Source of the DNA: Sthenelais limicola
Taxonomy: Eukaryota; Annelida; Polychaeta; Phyllodocida; Sigalionidae
Length of the DNA stretch: 64,000 bases
Assembly (NCBI GenBank): GCA_942159475.1
Contig: OW804096.1
Span: forward strand, 19,120,906-19,184,905
Direction: 5' to 3'
Each line of letters opens with the position of its first letter. Positions within the stretch are counted from its first letter, which is position 1. The position numbers were made by a program, and so were the translations under genes. Shown one piece after another: positions 43,962-53,689 of this stretch. The notes below the pieces were generated by a model. It saw only the letters and a list, made by a program, of their open reading frames with translations, was not told the DNA's origin and did no database searches.

Positions 43962-44188
43962 TGGTCAGTGTCAGTTCAGAAAATGCACAATCTACAGTTT
44001 TCCACATCTATCAAGTTCTGCTAAATTAGAGTGAAAATTGGTGAATACTAGGTATATCTGTATTGTATTCATTCAATAAATCTGTCTGGTTGTGTTGAAC
44101 TGTATTTTAAACCTAATTTCCTTCTTAATTTGGGGTCATTTTAGAAGATTGGTGAAGGCGAATTGTACAAATTCTGGAGACTTGACCC
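43962..44188 (+). mobile_element. Family A MITE, diverged (copy 1 of duplication)
   Basis: Left end degenerate (TGGTCAGTGTCAGTTCAG), right GGAGACTTGACCC. Paralogue at 48981-49214 has a better left end. Confidence 0.82.
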
Positions 44189-44374
44189 AAATCTAATACA
44201 CTGTCCTGCAATTTGACTCATGTATTTACACGACCTGAAGTACTAGATACCTCAAAACGGAGAACATTCCTACAAAAATATTTGCGAATAAAACACAAAA
44301 TATCATTATAATATTATTTATATAGGAAAATAACATATTTTGTACTCCACATTGATGTATGTACCACATGCTAT

Positions 44375-44666
44375 TTGTATGGGTGGGAGAAGTGTGGTAA
44401 TTTGCACCAGTTTCACGCGTGTGGTATGACTTCCTGTCCCCAGTAAACAAAAAACATATAAGGTCAGCATAGCAGCCTGGGAGTAAAGATAGAACCTAAA
44501 TTTGAATGTGGCACTCGTGACACTATTACACTGTCAAACATTACACATTACAAAGTTTGATTTTTTTTCGTAACCCACTCGCCTATCGACTTGTGGGCCA
44601 CAAAAAAAAAACATCTTGGACAGTGCAATAGTATCCCTTGTACCACATTCTCATCAGGTTCTATCT
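44375..44666 (+). repeat. Composite repeat with family E foldback, copy 2
   Basis: The upstream block matches 13275-13390. The foldback itself is 44487-44666, with arms AGATAGAACC and GGTTCTATCT outermost, then GAATGTGG/CCACATTC, then CACTATT and its partner. Arms total about 49 bp. Confidence 0.8.
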
Positions 44667-44756
44667 ATGTACCACAGAGAATTGAAAGATTGTTGGGTTT
44701 GCAGGTATCTAGGTACTGCTCCTGAGTAGCTCTTGGTACGCCTGAAGGCTATATAT

Positions 44757-44991
44757 GGGTCAGATCATCAGAAAATGTACAATTCAACTTCACCAATCCT
44801 CTCAAAGAACACACATATCAGACGAAAATAAAGTTCAAAATACAGTTCAGCCTAACCAAACAGATTGCTAGAATCAATGCAATACCGAATATACCCGAAT
44901 TTACCTAGTGTTGACCAACTTGCAGCCTAATCTAGCAGAATTTACTAAATGTGTACAGCTGCCAATTGTACATTTTCTGAAAATCTGCCCC
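44757..44991 (-). mobile_element. Family A MITE, full length, spanning the duplication end
   Basis: 235 bp, flanks ATAT and AGAT. The paralogous copy at 49767 matches only its first 15 bp, so the duplicated segment ends inside this element. Confidence 0.9.
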
Positions 44992-45299
44992 AGATATATA
45001 TATACACACACACTATTTGCACTATACCGCTCTTATAACTTTGTGAAATACAGATAACAATGAATAAATAAAGCAATAAAGCCTGAAGGACAGTGAAGTG
45101 TTGGGACCATGCTATAAATAGCCACACAATGAGCTGCTCTATGTACATTTCACACTCTCTACTACACCTGGTTATATATACACAGACTGCCTACTGGTAG
45201 TACAGGCACACTCTCCACCCGGGCCTGTGTGTATATAGGGGCAGGGGAGGGGAGGGGAAGGGGGAGGAGGGAGGAGGGGGGAGTGGGAGGGGTTCTGTC

Positions 45300-46130
45300 T
45301 TTAGGATTGTCCCTCCTCTCTCCTCTCTCCTCTCTCCTCCCTCCTTCCTCCTCCCCCTTCCTTCCTGCCTCCTCCCCTTTCCCTCCTGTCTCCTCACTCC
45401 TCCCTCCTGCCCCTTCCCTCCTGCCTCCTGTCTCCTACCTCCTGCAGCCTCCCTCCTGCCTTCTCCCCTTCCCTCCTCTACTTCCCTCCTCCCTTCTACC
45501 ACCTCCCTCCTCTCTCTTCACTGCTCCCTCCTCCTCCTCCTCCTCCTCCAGCTCCCACTATTTTATCTTCCTTTCTCCTTCAACTTATTCACCCCTCCTC
45601 AATACCGCTTCTACTCCCTTCTGTGCCTCCTCCCTCCTCCGAATCCTCCCCCTCTTCCAAATCCTCCCCCTCCTCCCAATCCTCCCCCTCCTCCCAATCC
45701 TCCCCCTCTTCCAAATCCTCCCCCTCCTCCAAATCCTCCCCCTCTTCCCAATCCTCCCCCTCCTCCAAATCCTCCCCCTCCTCCAAATCCTCCCCCTCCT
45801 CCAAATCCTCCCCCTCCTCCAAATCCTCCCCCTCCTCCAAATCCTCCCCCTCCTCCAAATCCTCCCCCTCTTCCAAATCCTCCCCCTCCTCCAAATCCTC
45901 CCCCTCCTCCAAATCCTCCCCCTCCTCCAAATCCTCCCCCTCCTCCAACTCCTCCCCCTCCTCCAAATCCTCCCCCTCCTCCAACTCCTCCCCCTCCTCC
46001 AACTTCTCCCCTCTGCTCATGCTCCCCCTCTTCCTCTACCATCTGCCTCTCCCTCGTCTTCCTCTCTCTTCAACCTCCTCTTTCATCCTCCTCCTCCATC
46101 TCCTCCTCCTCCTTCGTCCTTCCTCCTCCC
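45300..46130. repeat. Polypyrimidine array with an 18-bp core array
   Basis: C/T-rich like 41088-42060. At 45640-46005 it contains about 20 copies of an 18-bp unit CTCCTCCAAATCCTCCCC. Frames across it encode Ser-Pro-Lys, Gly-Phe or Glu-Asp-Leu repeats on different strands and are not genes. Confidence 0.95.
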
Positions 46131-46336
46131 CCATCCTACATTTACGAGCCAGCCTGGTACTGTACCTAGTAACCTGGCTAATTAAGTAGTCATGGTGACA
46201 GGAAAGCCAAAGTGATAACAAACTTACCGTCTGGTATTATAACTTGTCACAGGGAAATGAGTCATAGGTCGCGCTCAGTCATGTTCATATAAGCTGTAAC
46301 CCCTCACTGTGTCCCACACACCAGCAGGGTACATGT

Positions 46337-46537
46337 GGGTCAGATTTTCAAAAAATGTACAATTGCCAGCTCTACACATTTAGGAAATTTGGTTAAATTT
46401 GGTTGGAAAATGATTTAATACTGGACATATCCGAGAATATTTGGGATCGCATTGATTTAGTCTCAGTTCTGTTATGTTAAATTGAATTTTGAAGCTCATT
46501 TTTGTCTCGAATTGTACATTTTCTGAAAATCTGACTC
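46337..46537 (+). mobile_element. Family A MITE inserted in duplication copy 2 only (201 bp)
   Basis: Ends GGGTCAGATTTTCAA and GAAAATCTGACTC, flanks ATGT (46333-46336) and ATTT (46538-46541). Copy 1 reads GGGTACATGTACAGG at this point without an insertion. Confidence 0.92.
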
Positions 46538-46564
46538 ATTTACAGAATGATCAGATACAGCTTG

Positions 46565-46735
46565 CTGTGATGTGTTACAGTGAAATGAGCCACAAGTCGC
46601 AACATTGACATTTTCCTAATTGTGTTATTCACAAGATATCTTTGCAGGAATGTTCTCATATCTGGGCTATCTAGTGCTTTCAGTCGTGTGGATACATGTA
46701 CCACCAAGTTTTAAGACAATATATTAGATATATTG
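46565..46735. mobile_element. Family B fragment (copy 2 of duplication)
   Basis: Counterpart of 42298-42470: GATGTGTTACAGTGAAATG then interior to AAGACAATATATTAGATATA. Confidence 0.7.
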
Positions 46736-46767
46736 TTGAATGAATGGTCTCAAATAGAGCCTCTACC

Positions 46768-47471
46768 CACACCCTGTCCAGCCACTGAAGAACCGTAACT
46801 CCAATGCTAGCCTATACCGGTGTAAAATATGAGGTGAAAGTTGTCATATTTTTGTGTTTTCATTGATTGGTCTCATTCAGATATACACCTGCCACGCCCC
46901 CTTCCGACAAGAAGGCTAAACAACTTTCTTACCACCACAACACTCATGGATCGCTTATCACTGAAGTCCAAAGGTACAAGTGAGGACCAGGTCTGACCAT
47001 TATCTCAAGGTTGATCACGTGGGAAGGGAGGGGAGGGACTGACCGCAAGGTCAGGGGAGGGGGTATGGATTGGGAGGGGGGAAGGGGAGATAACCACTGG
47101 ACCTGGTCACCACACAAAGGGATTGGTCAGGTGTGGCGATGGTCACTCTGACCATCTTAATATTTCATGTTCATTGTTATCCTGTGGTTGATTGGATCTC
47201 TTATCTAACCTGGCAATTAATTGGTCCAGCGAGGACAAGCCAATCAACCCAGGCCCTGTGTACTCGTTGTAATCTGTCCACGTATAAAATAAACACATGT
47301 GATTACAGCGGCCTTCTTTTAACTGGTTTAGCTGGCTTGAGACATACATCTCTGTGTGTTGCGTTGATTCATTTCTTGCTCAACTACTGGCCCTAACTAT
47401 TTCGGAGAATGACCCACAATTCTTCACCAGTACTCTTTGGAGTCTGGGTTCTACAAAGGCTGGACAGAGTG
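46768..47471. mobile_element. 704-bp insertion with inverted ends, copy 2 only
   Basis: Copy 1 reads CTCTACC-TATATGAGC without interruption near 42495. Here the same flanks are separated by 704 bp that starts CACACCCTGTCCAGCC and ends GGCTGGACAGAGTG. The inverted similarity continues inward through AGAACC/GGTTCT for about 30 bp. No target duplication is visible. Frames inside (47133-47396 plus, 47143-47349 minus) are not recognised. It holds a GGGGAGATAACC motif and G-rich stretches. Confidence 0.75.
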
Positions 47472-47530
47472 TATATGAGCTTGTGAGTAGTATAGGTAAA
47501 GTGGACATTGTGTAAGGTTGTGTGTGATAT

Positions 47531-47747
47531 TAGGGAGATTTAGCAACCACAACGCACCAACGCAACACTAACGCATCCACTAACTACTTGTACATTACTA
47601 CCACTGTGGGGATATCTCGAGAGGTGCTAGGCCGAGGACGTCTGCATTGCAGTACTCTCAAGATATCCCCACAACGGTAATAATGTACTAATAGCTAGTA
47701 AATGCGTTAGTGTTGTGTTGGTGCATTGTGGTTGCTAAATCTCCCTA
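47531..47747. mobile_element. 217-bp foldback element, copy 2
   Basis: Same length and arms as 42554-42770, with roughly 10% substitutions by eye, several of them in paired positions. Confidence 0.9.
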
Positions 47748-47851
47748 TTGTTTAACCCTAAACAGCTACTTTGCACAATGTGCATTGCGTAAGTTACAAT
47801 TCAATTGTTGGGTGGTTTTTACCATAACTCCCCCTAGCAAAAAATGAACTG

Positions 47852-47935
47852 CTGACGTTACCCTGGCGCCTGACGTCACCCCCACTCATGACGTCATACG
47901 TTTCGGGATCAACACTTAATATGGCGACAATTTCC
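47852..47935 (+). promoter_or_regulatory. CRE-like cluster with YY1-like motif, copy 2
   Basis: TGACGTTA, TGACGTCA (47871-47878) and TGACGTCA (47889-47896), then AATATGGCGAC (47918). The stretch from AAAAAATGAACTGC through the first TGACGTCA is identical to copy 1. Confidence 0.4.
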
Positions 47936-48000
47936 GACTTTTTTCTAAATACCAGATGAGACACTAATCTTATTATATCTCATTATTTAGATTAGTATAA

Positions 48001-48412
48001 TAATTGTGACCGTTTTAGGAAAATGAGTCACAAAATATAGATTTTGAGATATCACCATATTATTTATAAAAAAAAATTGAGATCAAGCTGATTCCAATGA
48101 TAGTACAAACTAGGATACCTAATAAGTATTTCTATATTTTAAGATTGACATTTTAATTTTTTTTGAAAAGTAAAGTTTTTGGATGGGTAGTTACCAGTAA
48201 AGTAACTAAATATACTCGATACGAAGGCCTTCAAAACGCATAGATATATTTTATAAAATATCCCAAAATTTGTTATATGGATTTATATGACTATAAGGGC
48301 TAAACCCTCTAAGAATCAGAACATTTCAATAACGAGATCTTGTAGAAAAAACACTTTGAAATCTAGCAATTTTGCGACTTGTGACGCATTTTACTGGATC
48401 ACATCACAATTT
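48001..48412. mobile_element. Family B MITE, copy 2 of duplication
   Basis: Left ATTGTGACCGTTTTAGG, right CTGGATCACATCACAATTT. The right heptamer is TGACGCA. Confidence 0.82.
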
Positions 48413-48429
48413 AACTCGAATAAAGTTGT

Positions 48430-48710
48430 GTCTGAATATTTCTAGATGTACCAGGTAGAAGGTTATCTAAAATTCACTCTATCAGGAATGATGGAGAACA
48501 GCGGGGACACACGATGTAATGTGATATCATGAATAAAAACTGGTTCAAATCCATAAATGTCAGCTCCGTGAGGCGAGATTAGGTTTTTATCAGTGGAATG
48601 TCAGTGGTAAGAAGTAAAATACAAACCAATATAAATGTACCTGGCATGAAGATGTGAAGCAAAATACTCACCTGAAAGCAAGGAAACGAAAAGGTCAAGT
48701 AAGGTTTATA
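48430..48710. other. Low-divergence block with splice-like signals, copy 2
   Basis: Paralogue of 43405-43680. The minus-strand acceptor TTTCCTTGCTTTCAG and following GTGAGT are kept, and the hydrophobic frame differs by one residue (Val to Ile). Confidence 0.35.
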
Positions 48711-48741
48711 AAAGTGTATGGAACAAGGCACTAATGATGAT

Positions 48742-48975
48742 TTACAGGAAAATGAGTCACAAGTCGCAAAAAAATGTATTTTGAGATAGGATCATATATT
48801 TGAAAATATGGTATCAAGCCAATAGCAATGATAGTAAGCATTATTACATTTAATATGTATTTCTATATGTTATGTTTTATATTTTTATTTTTTAAAAAGT
48901 CCCCCATCTCTGGGTGGACAATTACTAGTAAAGTAGCTAAATATTCTCTATAGGATGAACTTTGAAATGAGAGGA
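48742..48975. mobile_element. Family B MITE, right end missing (copy 2 of duplication)
   Basis: Counterpart of 43715-43955, starting TTTACAGGAAAATGAGTCAC. Confidence 0.8.
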
Positions 48976-48980
48976 TACAT

Positions 48981-49214
48981 GGGTCAGATTTTCACACAAC
49001 GCACAATCTACAGTCTACACATCTCTCAAGTTCTGTTAAATTAGAGTGAAACATGATGAATACTAGGTATATCGGAATGTATTCTGTATGGCATTCATTC
49101 AATAAATCCGTCTGGTTATGTTGAACTGTATTTTGAACCGAATTTCCTTCTTAAATTGGGGTTATTTTAAAAGATTGGTGAAGGTGAATTGTACATTTTC
49201 TGGAGACTTGACCC
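48981..49214 (+). mobile_element. Family A MITE (copy 2 of duplication)
   Basis: Ends GGGTCAGATTTTCAC and GGAGACTTGACCC. Interior shares ATTCATTCAATAAATC with 63165-63374. Confidence 0.85.
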
Positions 49215-49404
49215 AACGCTAATACACTGTCCTGCAATTTGACTCATGTATTTACACGACCTGAAGTGTTAGATCCCCTAAACGGAGAACATTTCTACAA
49301 AAATATTTTGTGAATAAAACACAAATATCATTATAATATTATTATATAGGAAAATAACATATTTTGTACTCCACGCTGATGTATGTACCACTTGCTATTT
49401 GTAT

Positions 49405-49676
49405 GGGTGGGAGTAGTGTGGTAATTTGCACCAGTTTCACGCGTGTGGTATGACTTCCTGTCCCCAGTAAACAAAAAACATATAAGGTCAGCATAGCAGC
49501 CTGGGAGTAAAGATAGAACCTAAATTTGAATGTGGCACTCGGGACACTATTGCACTGTCCTCGAAGTTTGTTTTTTTCATAACCCACTCACCTATTGGCT
49601 TGTGGGCCACAAAAAAACAAACATCTTGGACAGTGCAATAGTATCCCTTGTACCACATTCTCATCAGGTTCTATCT
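49405..49676 (+). repeat. Composite repeat with family E foldback, copy 3
   Basis: The foldback is 49511-49676. The upstream block is nearly identical to copy 1 of the duplication, while the foldback loop differs by small insertions. Confidence 0.82.
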
Positions 49677-49787
49677 ATGTACCACAGAGAATTTAAAGAT
49701 TGTTGGGTTTGCAGGTATCTAGGTACTGCTCCTGAGTAGCTCTTGGTACGCCTGAAGGCTATATATGGGTCAGATCGTCAGGTGGTC

Positions 49788-49829
49788 TATATATAGAGGT
49801 TTTTCACACTCTTGGGCCTGATCACATAT
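49788..49829 (+). repeat. 45-bp repeat pair, first member
   Basis: TATATAGAGGT, TTTCACACTCT and GGGCCTGATCA match 50406-50450. The pair brackets two family A copies. Confidence 0.8.
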
Positions 49830-50063
49830 GGGTCAGATTTTCAGAAAATGTACACATGGCAGGTCTAACCATTGAGGAAATTCTCCTAAATTAGCCTGAA
49901 AAATGAAGAATACCAGGTATATCTGAGTATATTTGGTATCGCCTTGATTTATAGTATCAGTTCTGTTATGTTAAACTGCATTTTGAAGCTCATTTTTTCT
50001 TAAATGTGGGCTATTTGAGAGAATTAGTGAAGGCGGATTGTACATTTTCTGAAAGTCTGACCC
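49830..50063 (+). mobile_element. Family A MITE, full length, variant subfamily
   Basis: Ends GGGTCAGATTTTCAG and GAAAGTCTGACCC. Flanks ATAT and TTGT do not match. Confidence 0.88.
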
Positions 50064-50079
50064 TTGTGCTTATATAGGG

Positions 50080-50160
50080 GGGTTAGTGAGGGGAGGGTGG
50101 AGGTTGGAGGGTGGAGGTTGGAGGGTGGAGGTTTGAGGGTGGAGGGTGGAGGGGGGTGAC
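50080..50160. repeat. GGTGGAGGGTT short array
   Basis: About 6 copies of a 14-bp G-rich unit (GGTGGAGGTTGGAG), lying between two family A copies. Confidence 0.85.
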
Positions 50161-50170
50161 AGGTCTATAT

Positions 50171-50405
50171 CGGTCAGATTTTTAGAAAATGTACAATTGG
50201 CAGCTGTACATATTTAGTAAATTCTGCAAAATTAGGCTGAAATTTGGTCAATACTAGGTAAATTCGAGAATATTTGGCATTCCATTGATTCTAGCAATCT
50301 GTTTGGTAAAGTTGAACTGTATTTTGAACTTTATTTTTGTCTCAAATTTGGGTTACTTGAGAGGATTGGCAAAGTTGAATTGTACATTTTCGGAAAATCT
50401 GACCC
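50171..50405 (+). mobile_element. Family A MITE, full length
   Basis: 235 bp, flanked by ATAT on both sides (50167-50170 and 50406-50409). First base is C instead of G. Confidence 0.92.
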
Positions 50406-50629
50406 ATATATAGAGGTGTTTTACACTCTCGGGCCTGATCATATATGTACAGCTTGTCTGGTAGCTGGTGCAAGGTTGTGGGTCTTGGGCCTTGTGTTTA
50501 GATAGGTCGGACTGAGATGGGCTGAGAGGGGTTGGTGAGGTGAATTAAAATGGCTGAGGGGAGTTGAGGGGGTTAAGGAAAGGCTGAAGGGGAATGAGGG
50601 GGGGGGGGTGAGGAAGGCTGATGGGGCAT

Positions 50630-51685
50630 GAGCAGATGAGTTGGCGGAGGGGCGGAGGGGTGCTGTGAGGTGCTGAGGGAGGCTGAGGGAGGCTGAGGGG
50701 GGCTGAGAGGTGCTGAGGGAGGCTGAGGGAAGCTGAGGGGGACTGAGGGAGGCTGAGGGAGGCTGAGGGGGGCTGAGGGGGGCTGAGGGGGGCTGAGGGG
50801 GGCTGAGGGGGGCTGAGGGAGGCTGAGGGAGGCTGAGGGGGGATGAGGGAGGCTGAGGGAGGCTGAGGGAGGCTGAGGGGGGCTGAGGGGGGCTGAGGGG
50901 GGCTGAGGGGGCTGAGGGGGGCTGAGGGAGGCTGAGGGAGGCTGAGGGGGACTGAGAGAGGCTTAGGGGGCTGAGGGAGGCTTAGGGGGGGCTGAGGGGG
51001 GCTGAGGGAGGCTGAGGGAGGCTGAGGGGGACTGAGGGAGGCTGAGGGGGACTGAGGGAGGCTGAAGGAGGCTGAGGGGGGCTGAGGGAGGCTGAGGGAG
51101 GCTGAGGGGGACTGAGGGAGGCTTAGGGGGGCTGAGGGAGGCTTAGGGGGGCTGAGGGAGGCTTAGGGGGGACTGAGGGAGGCTGAGGGAGGCTGAGGGG
51201 GGCTGAGGGGGGCTGAGGGGGGCTGAGGGAGGCTGAGGGAGGCTGAGGGAGGCTGAGGGGGACTGAGGGAGGCTTAGGGGGGCTGAGGGAGGCTTAGGGG
51301 GGACTGAGGGAGGCTGAGGGAGGCTGAGGGGGACTGAGGGAGGCTGAGGGGGGCTGAGGGAGGCTGAGGGGGCTGAGGGAGGCTGAGGGAGGCTGAGGGA
51401 GGCTGAGGGAGGCTGAGGAAGGCTGAGGGGGACTGAGGGAGGCTGAGGGAGGCTGAGGGGGACTGAGGGCGGCTGAGGGGGGCTGAGGGAGGCTTAGGGG
51501 GGCTGAGGGAGGCTTAGGGGGGCTGAAGGAGGCTGAGGGAGGCTGAGGGAGGCTGAGGGAGGCTGAAGGAGGCTGAGGGGGGCTGAGGGAGGCTGAGGGA
51601 GGCTGAGGGAGGCTGAGGGAGACTGAGGGAGACTGAGGGGGGTTAGGGGGGACTGAGGGAGACTGTGGGGGCTTAGGGGGCTGAT
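50630..51685. repeat. 10-bp GGCTGAGGGA array, about 100 units
   Basis: Units GGCTGAGGGA and GGCTGAGGGG alternate in higher-order blocks, with rarer GGCTTAGGGG and GACTGAGGGA. Four or more G-runs occur within nearly every 40 bp of the plus strand, so G-quadruplex formation is plausible throughout. The minus frame at 51494-51790 is a low-complexity shadow. Confidence 0.97.
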
Positions 51686-51689
51686 ATAT

Positions 51690-52084
51690 TGAACTAATTT
51701 TTGTATTAAACTTAAAGGACCTGAGCTATTATACCAATTCATGAGAATTGGCTTAGTGTACAAGGGCAATAAATTATTTTGGAGGACCAATGTATAATCA
51801 TTTCTAGATACTAAATTTTATTCAAATATTAAATATTCTTTACATTCAAACAATTAAAATAATTCAAGAACTCAAATAACCTAACCGCCAACTTGAAACC
51901 ATCATTTAACCTTAAAACTTTCTATTAATCTTTGCACTGTATTTTCAAATTTATATATTTAGATATATTTCATTCCGTGGAGGCGTTTCCATGGAAAAGA
52001 TGGAATATTATTGACTAATATGACCCCGCCTCCATCTTCCCAATCCCTCTGCGTCTCCCTTTGCCCCAAATCTGAAACTCCCTA
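51690..52084. other. Unassigned AT-rich spacer
   Basis: Nothing recognised. Confidence 0.45.
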
Positions 52085-52260
52085 TTAATAATGAATGGCC
52101 GTATCGTGACGTAGTCGTAAATTATCATCTCCTCTATTGCCCGAGGCGTGTGAATCTGCTCCTACGTTAACGCTTCATAAATAAGGCATCCTGGTCATTG
52201 ACGTAGTCGTAAATGTTAACTTAACCTCTGTAACGCCTCGTGCGTACACACCTCATTAAT
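52085..52260. repeat. Segment with a repeated TGACGTAGTCGTAAAT
   Basis: The 16-bp motif occurs at 52107-52122 and 52199-52214, 92 bp apart. TTAATAATGAATGG near the left edge and CATTAATAATAG at the right edge, plus CGAGGCGTGTG and CGCCTCGTGCG, give loose inverted symmetry. It may be an old palindromic element or paired CRE-like (TGACGTA) sites. Confidence 0.5.
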
Positions 52261-52299
52261 AATAGAGAGGTTCAGCATTATGGCCTGTAAGGTGAGTGC

Positions 52300-52800
52300 G
52301 GCCGGAGGAGAATGGTAGTGCGGGAAGAGAGGGAGCGGGAGGAGGTGGAGGAGCAGGTGGTGGAAGAGCAGGTGGTGGAGGGAGGTGGTGGAGGGGAGTA
52401 AGAGGTGGAGGGGGAAGGGAAGGGGAAGGAAGAGGGGGAGGGAGAGGAGGAGGGTAAAGGAAGACGAAAAGAAGAGGGAGGAGGGAGAAGAAGGGAGGGA
52501 GGGGGAAGGGGAGGTGGAGGGAGGAAGGAAGGAGGAGAAGGGCAAAGGTTACAGGAAGGGGGAGGAAGAGGAGGAGGGGGGAGGTGGGGGAGGGGGAGAA
52601 TTGAGGAGGTGAAGCGGGAGGAAAAGCAGGAGGAGTAGGTGAGGAAGGAGGGAGGGGAATGAGCGGGGAGGAGGGCAAAGGTTACAGGAAGGGGGAGGAG
52701 GAGTGGTGGAGGAGGGGGAGGGGTAGGAAAAGGGGTAGGAGGAGGAGGAGGGGGAGGGGAGGAGGAGTAGGAGGGAGGAGGGGCAGGAGAAGGGTGGGCA
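52300..52800. repeat. GGA-rich polypurine tract
   Basis: Irregular GGAGG/GGGAAGG repeats of almost pure purine on the plus strand. The overlapping frames (52216-52678 minus, 52385-52638 plus) are low-complexity. Confidence 0.95.
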
Positions 52801-52904
52801 GGCTTGGGAATATAAACTAATTGCTGGTGGTGGAGACGTGATCAGAGTTCAATATTGTAATTCCTCCGCGGTGGCGGCTGGGAAGGGGACGGCCTCCCTG
52901 CTGA

Positions 52905-53680
52905 CCCTGTCACACACTCCTAGATGATGGGGTTCCCCTGTCACACACTCCTAGATGATAGGGTTCCCCCTGTGTGACACTCCTAGATGATGGGGTTCTC
53001 CCAGCCCTGTCACACACTCCTAGATGATGGGGTTCTCCCAGCCCTGTCACACACTCCTAGATGATGTGGTTCCCCTGTCACACACTCCTAGATGATGTGG
53101 TTCCCCTGTCACACACTCCTAGATGATGGGGTTCCCCCTGTCATACACTCCTAGATAATGTGGTTCCCCTGTCACACACTGCTAGATGATGGGGTTCCCT
53201 CTGTCACACACTCCTAGAAGATGTGGTTCCCCTGTCACACACTCCTAGATGATGGGGTTTCCCCTGTCACACACTCCTAGATGATGTGGTTCCCCTGTCA
53301 CACACTCCTAGATTATGGGGTTCCCCCTGTCACACACTCCTAGATGATGGGGTTTCCCCTGTCACACACTCCTAGATGATGGAGTTCCCCTGTCATACAC
53401 TCCTAGATTATGGGGTTCCCCCTGTCATACACTCCTAGATGATGGGGTTCCCCCTGTCTCACACTCCTAGATGGTGTGGTTCTACCTGTCTCACACTCCT
53501 AGATGGTGTGGTTCTACCTGTCTCACACTCCTAGATGATGTGGTTCCCCTGTCACACACTCCTAGATGATGGGGTTCCCCCTGTCACACACTCCTATATG
53601 ATGTGGTTCCCCTGTCACACACTCCTAGATGATGGGGTTCCCCCTGTCACACACTCCTAGATGGTGTGGTTCTACCTGTA
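52905..53680. repeat. 31-33-bp minisatellite, about 25 copies
   Basis: Unit CACACTCCTAGATGATGGGG plus TTCCCCTGT. Variants GTGGTTCTACCTGTCT cluster in the middle and at the end. Confidence 0.95.
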
Positions 53681-53689
53681 TCTGTACAG

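Larger units (their letters stand above)
41065..44780 (+). repeat. Tandem duplication, copy 1
   Basis: Direct paralogue of 45290-49782. Shared order: GGTTCTGTCTTTAG, polypyrimidine array, AGCCAGCCTGGTACT, family B fragment, foldback element, CRE-like block, family B copy, conserved block (43405-43680), family B and A fragments, family E composite and the start of a family A copy. It lacks two insertions present in copy 2. Confidence 0.92.
45290..49782 (+). repeat. Tandem duplication, copy 2
   Basis: Direct paralogue of 41065-44780, longer because of a family A insertion (46337-46537) and a 704-bp insertion (46768-47471) that copy 1 lacks. Confidence 0.92.

Noticed and set aside
45229..46185. 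318-codon plus frame and 143-codon minus frames (EEGEDL and GGGGFG repeats)
   Set aside because: All follow from the 18-bp CT-rich array, whose length is a multiple of three; several frames are open at once.
48530..48556. GGTTCAAATCC, like a tRNA B-box
   Set aside because: No A-box at the right distance, no cloverleaf, and the paralogue at 43515 has lost the match.
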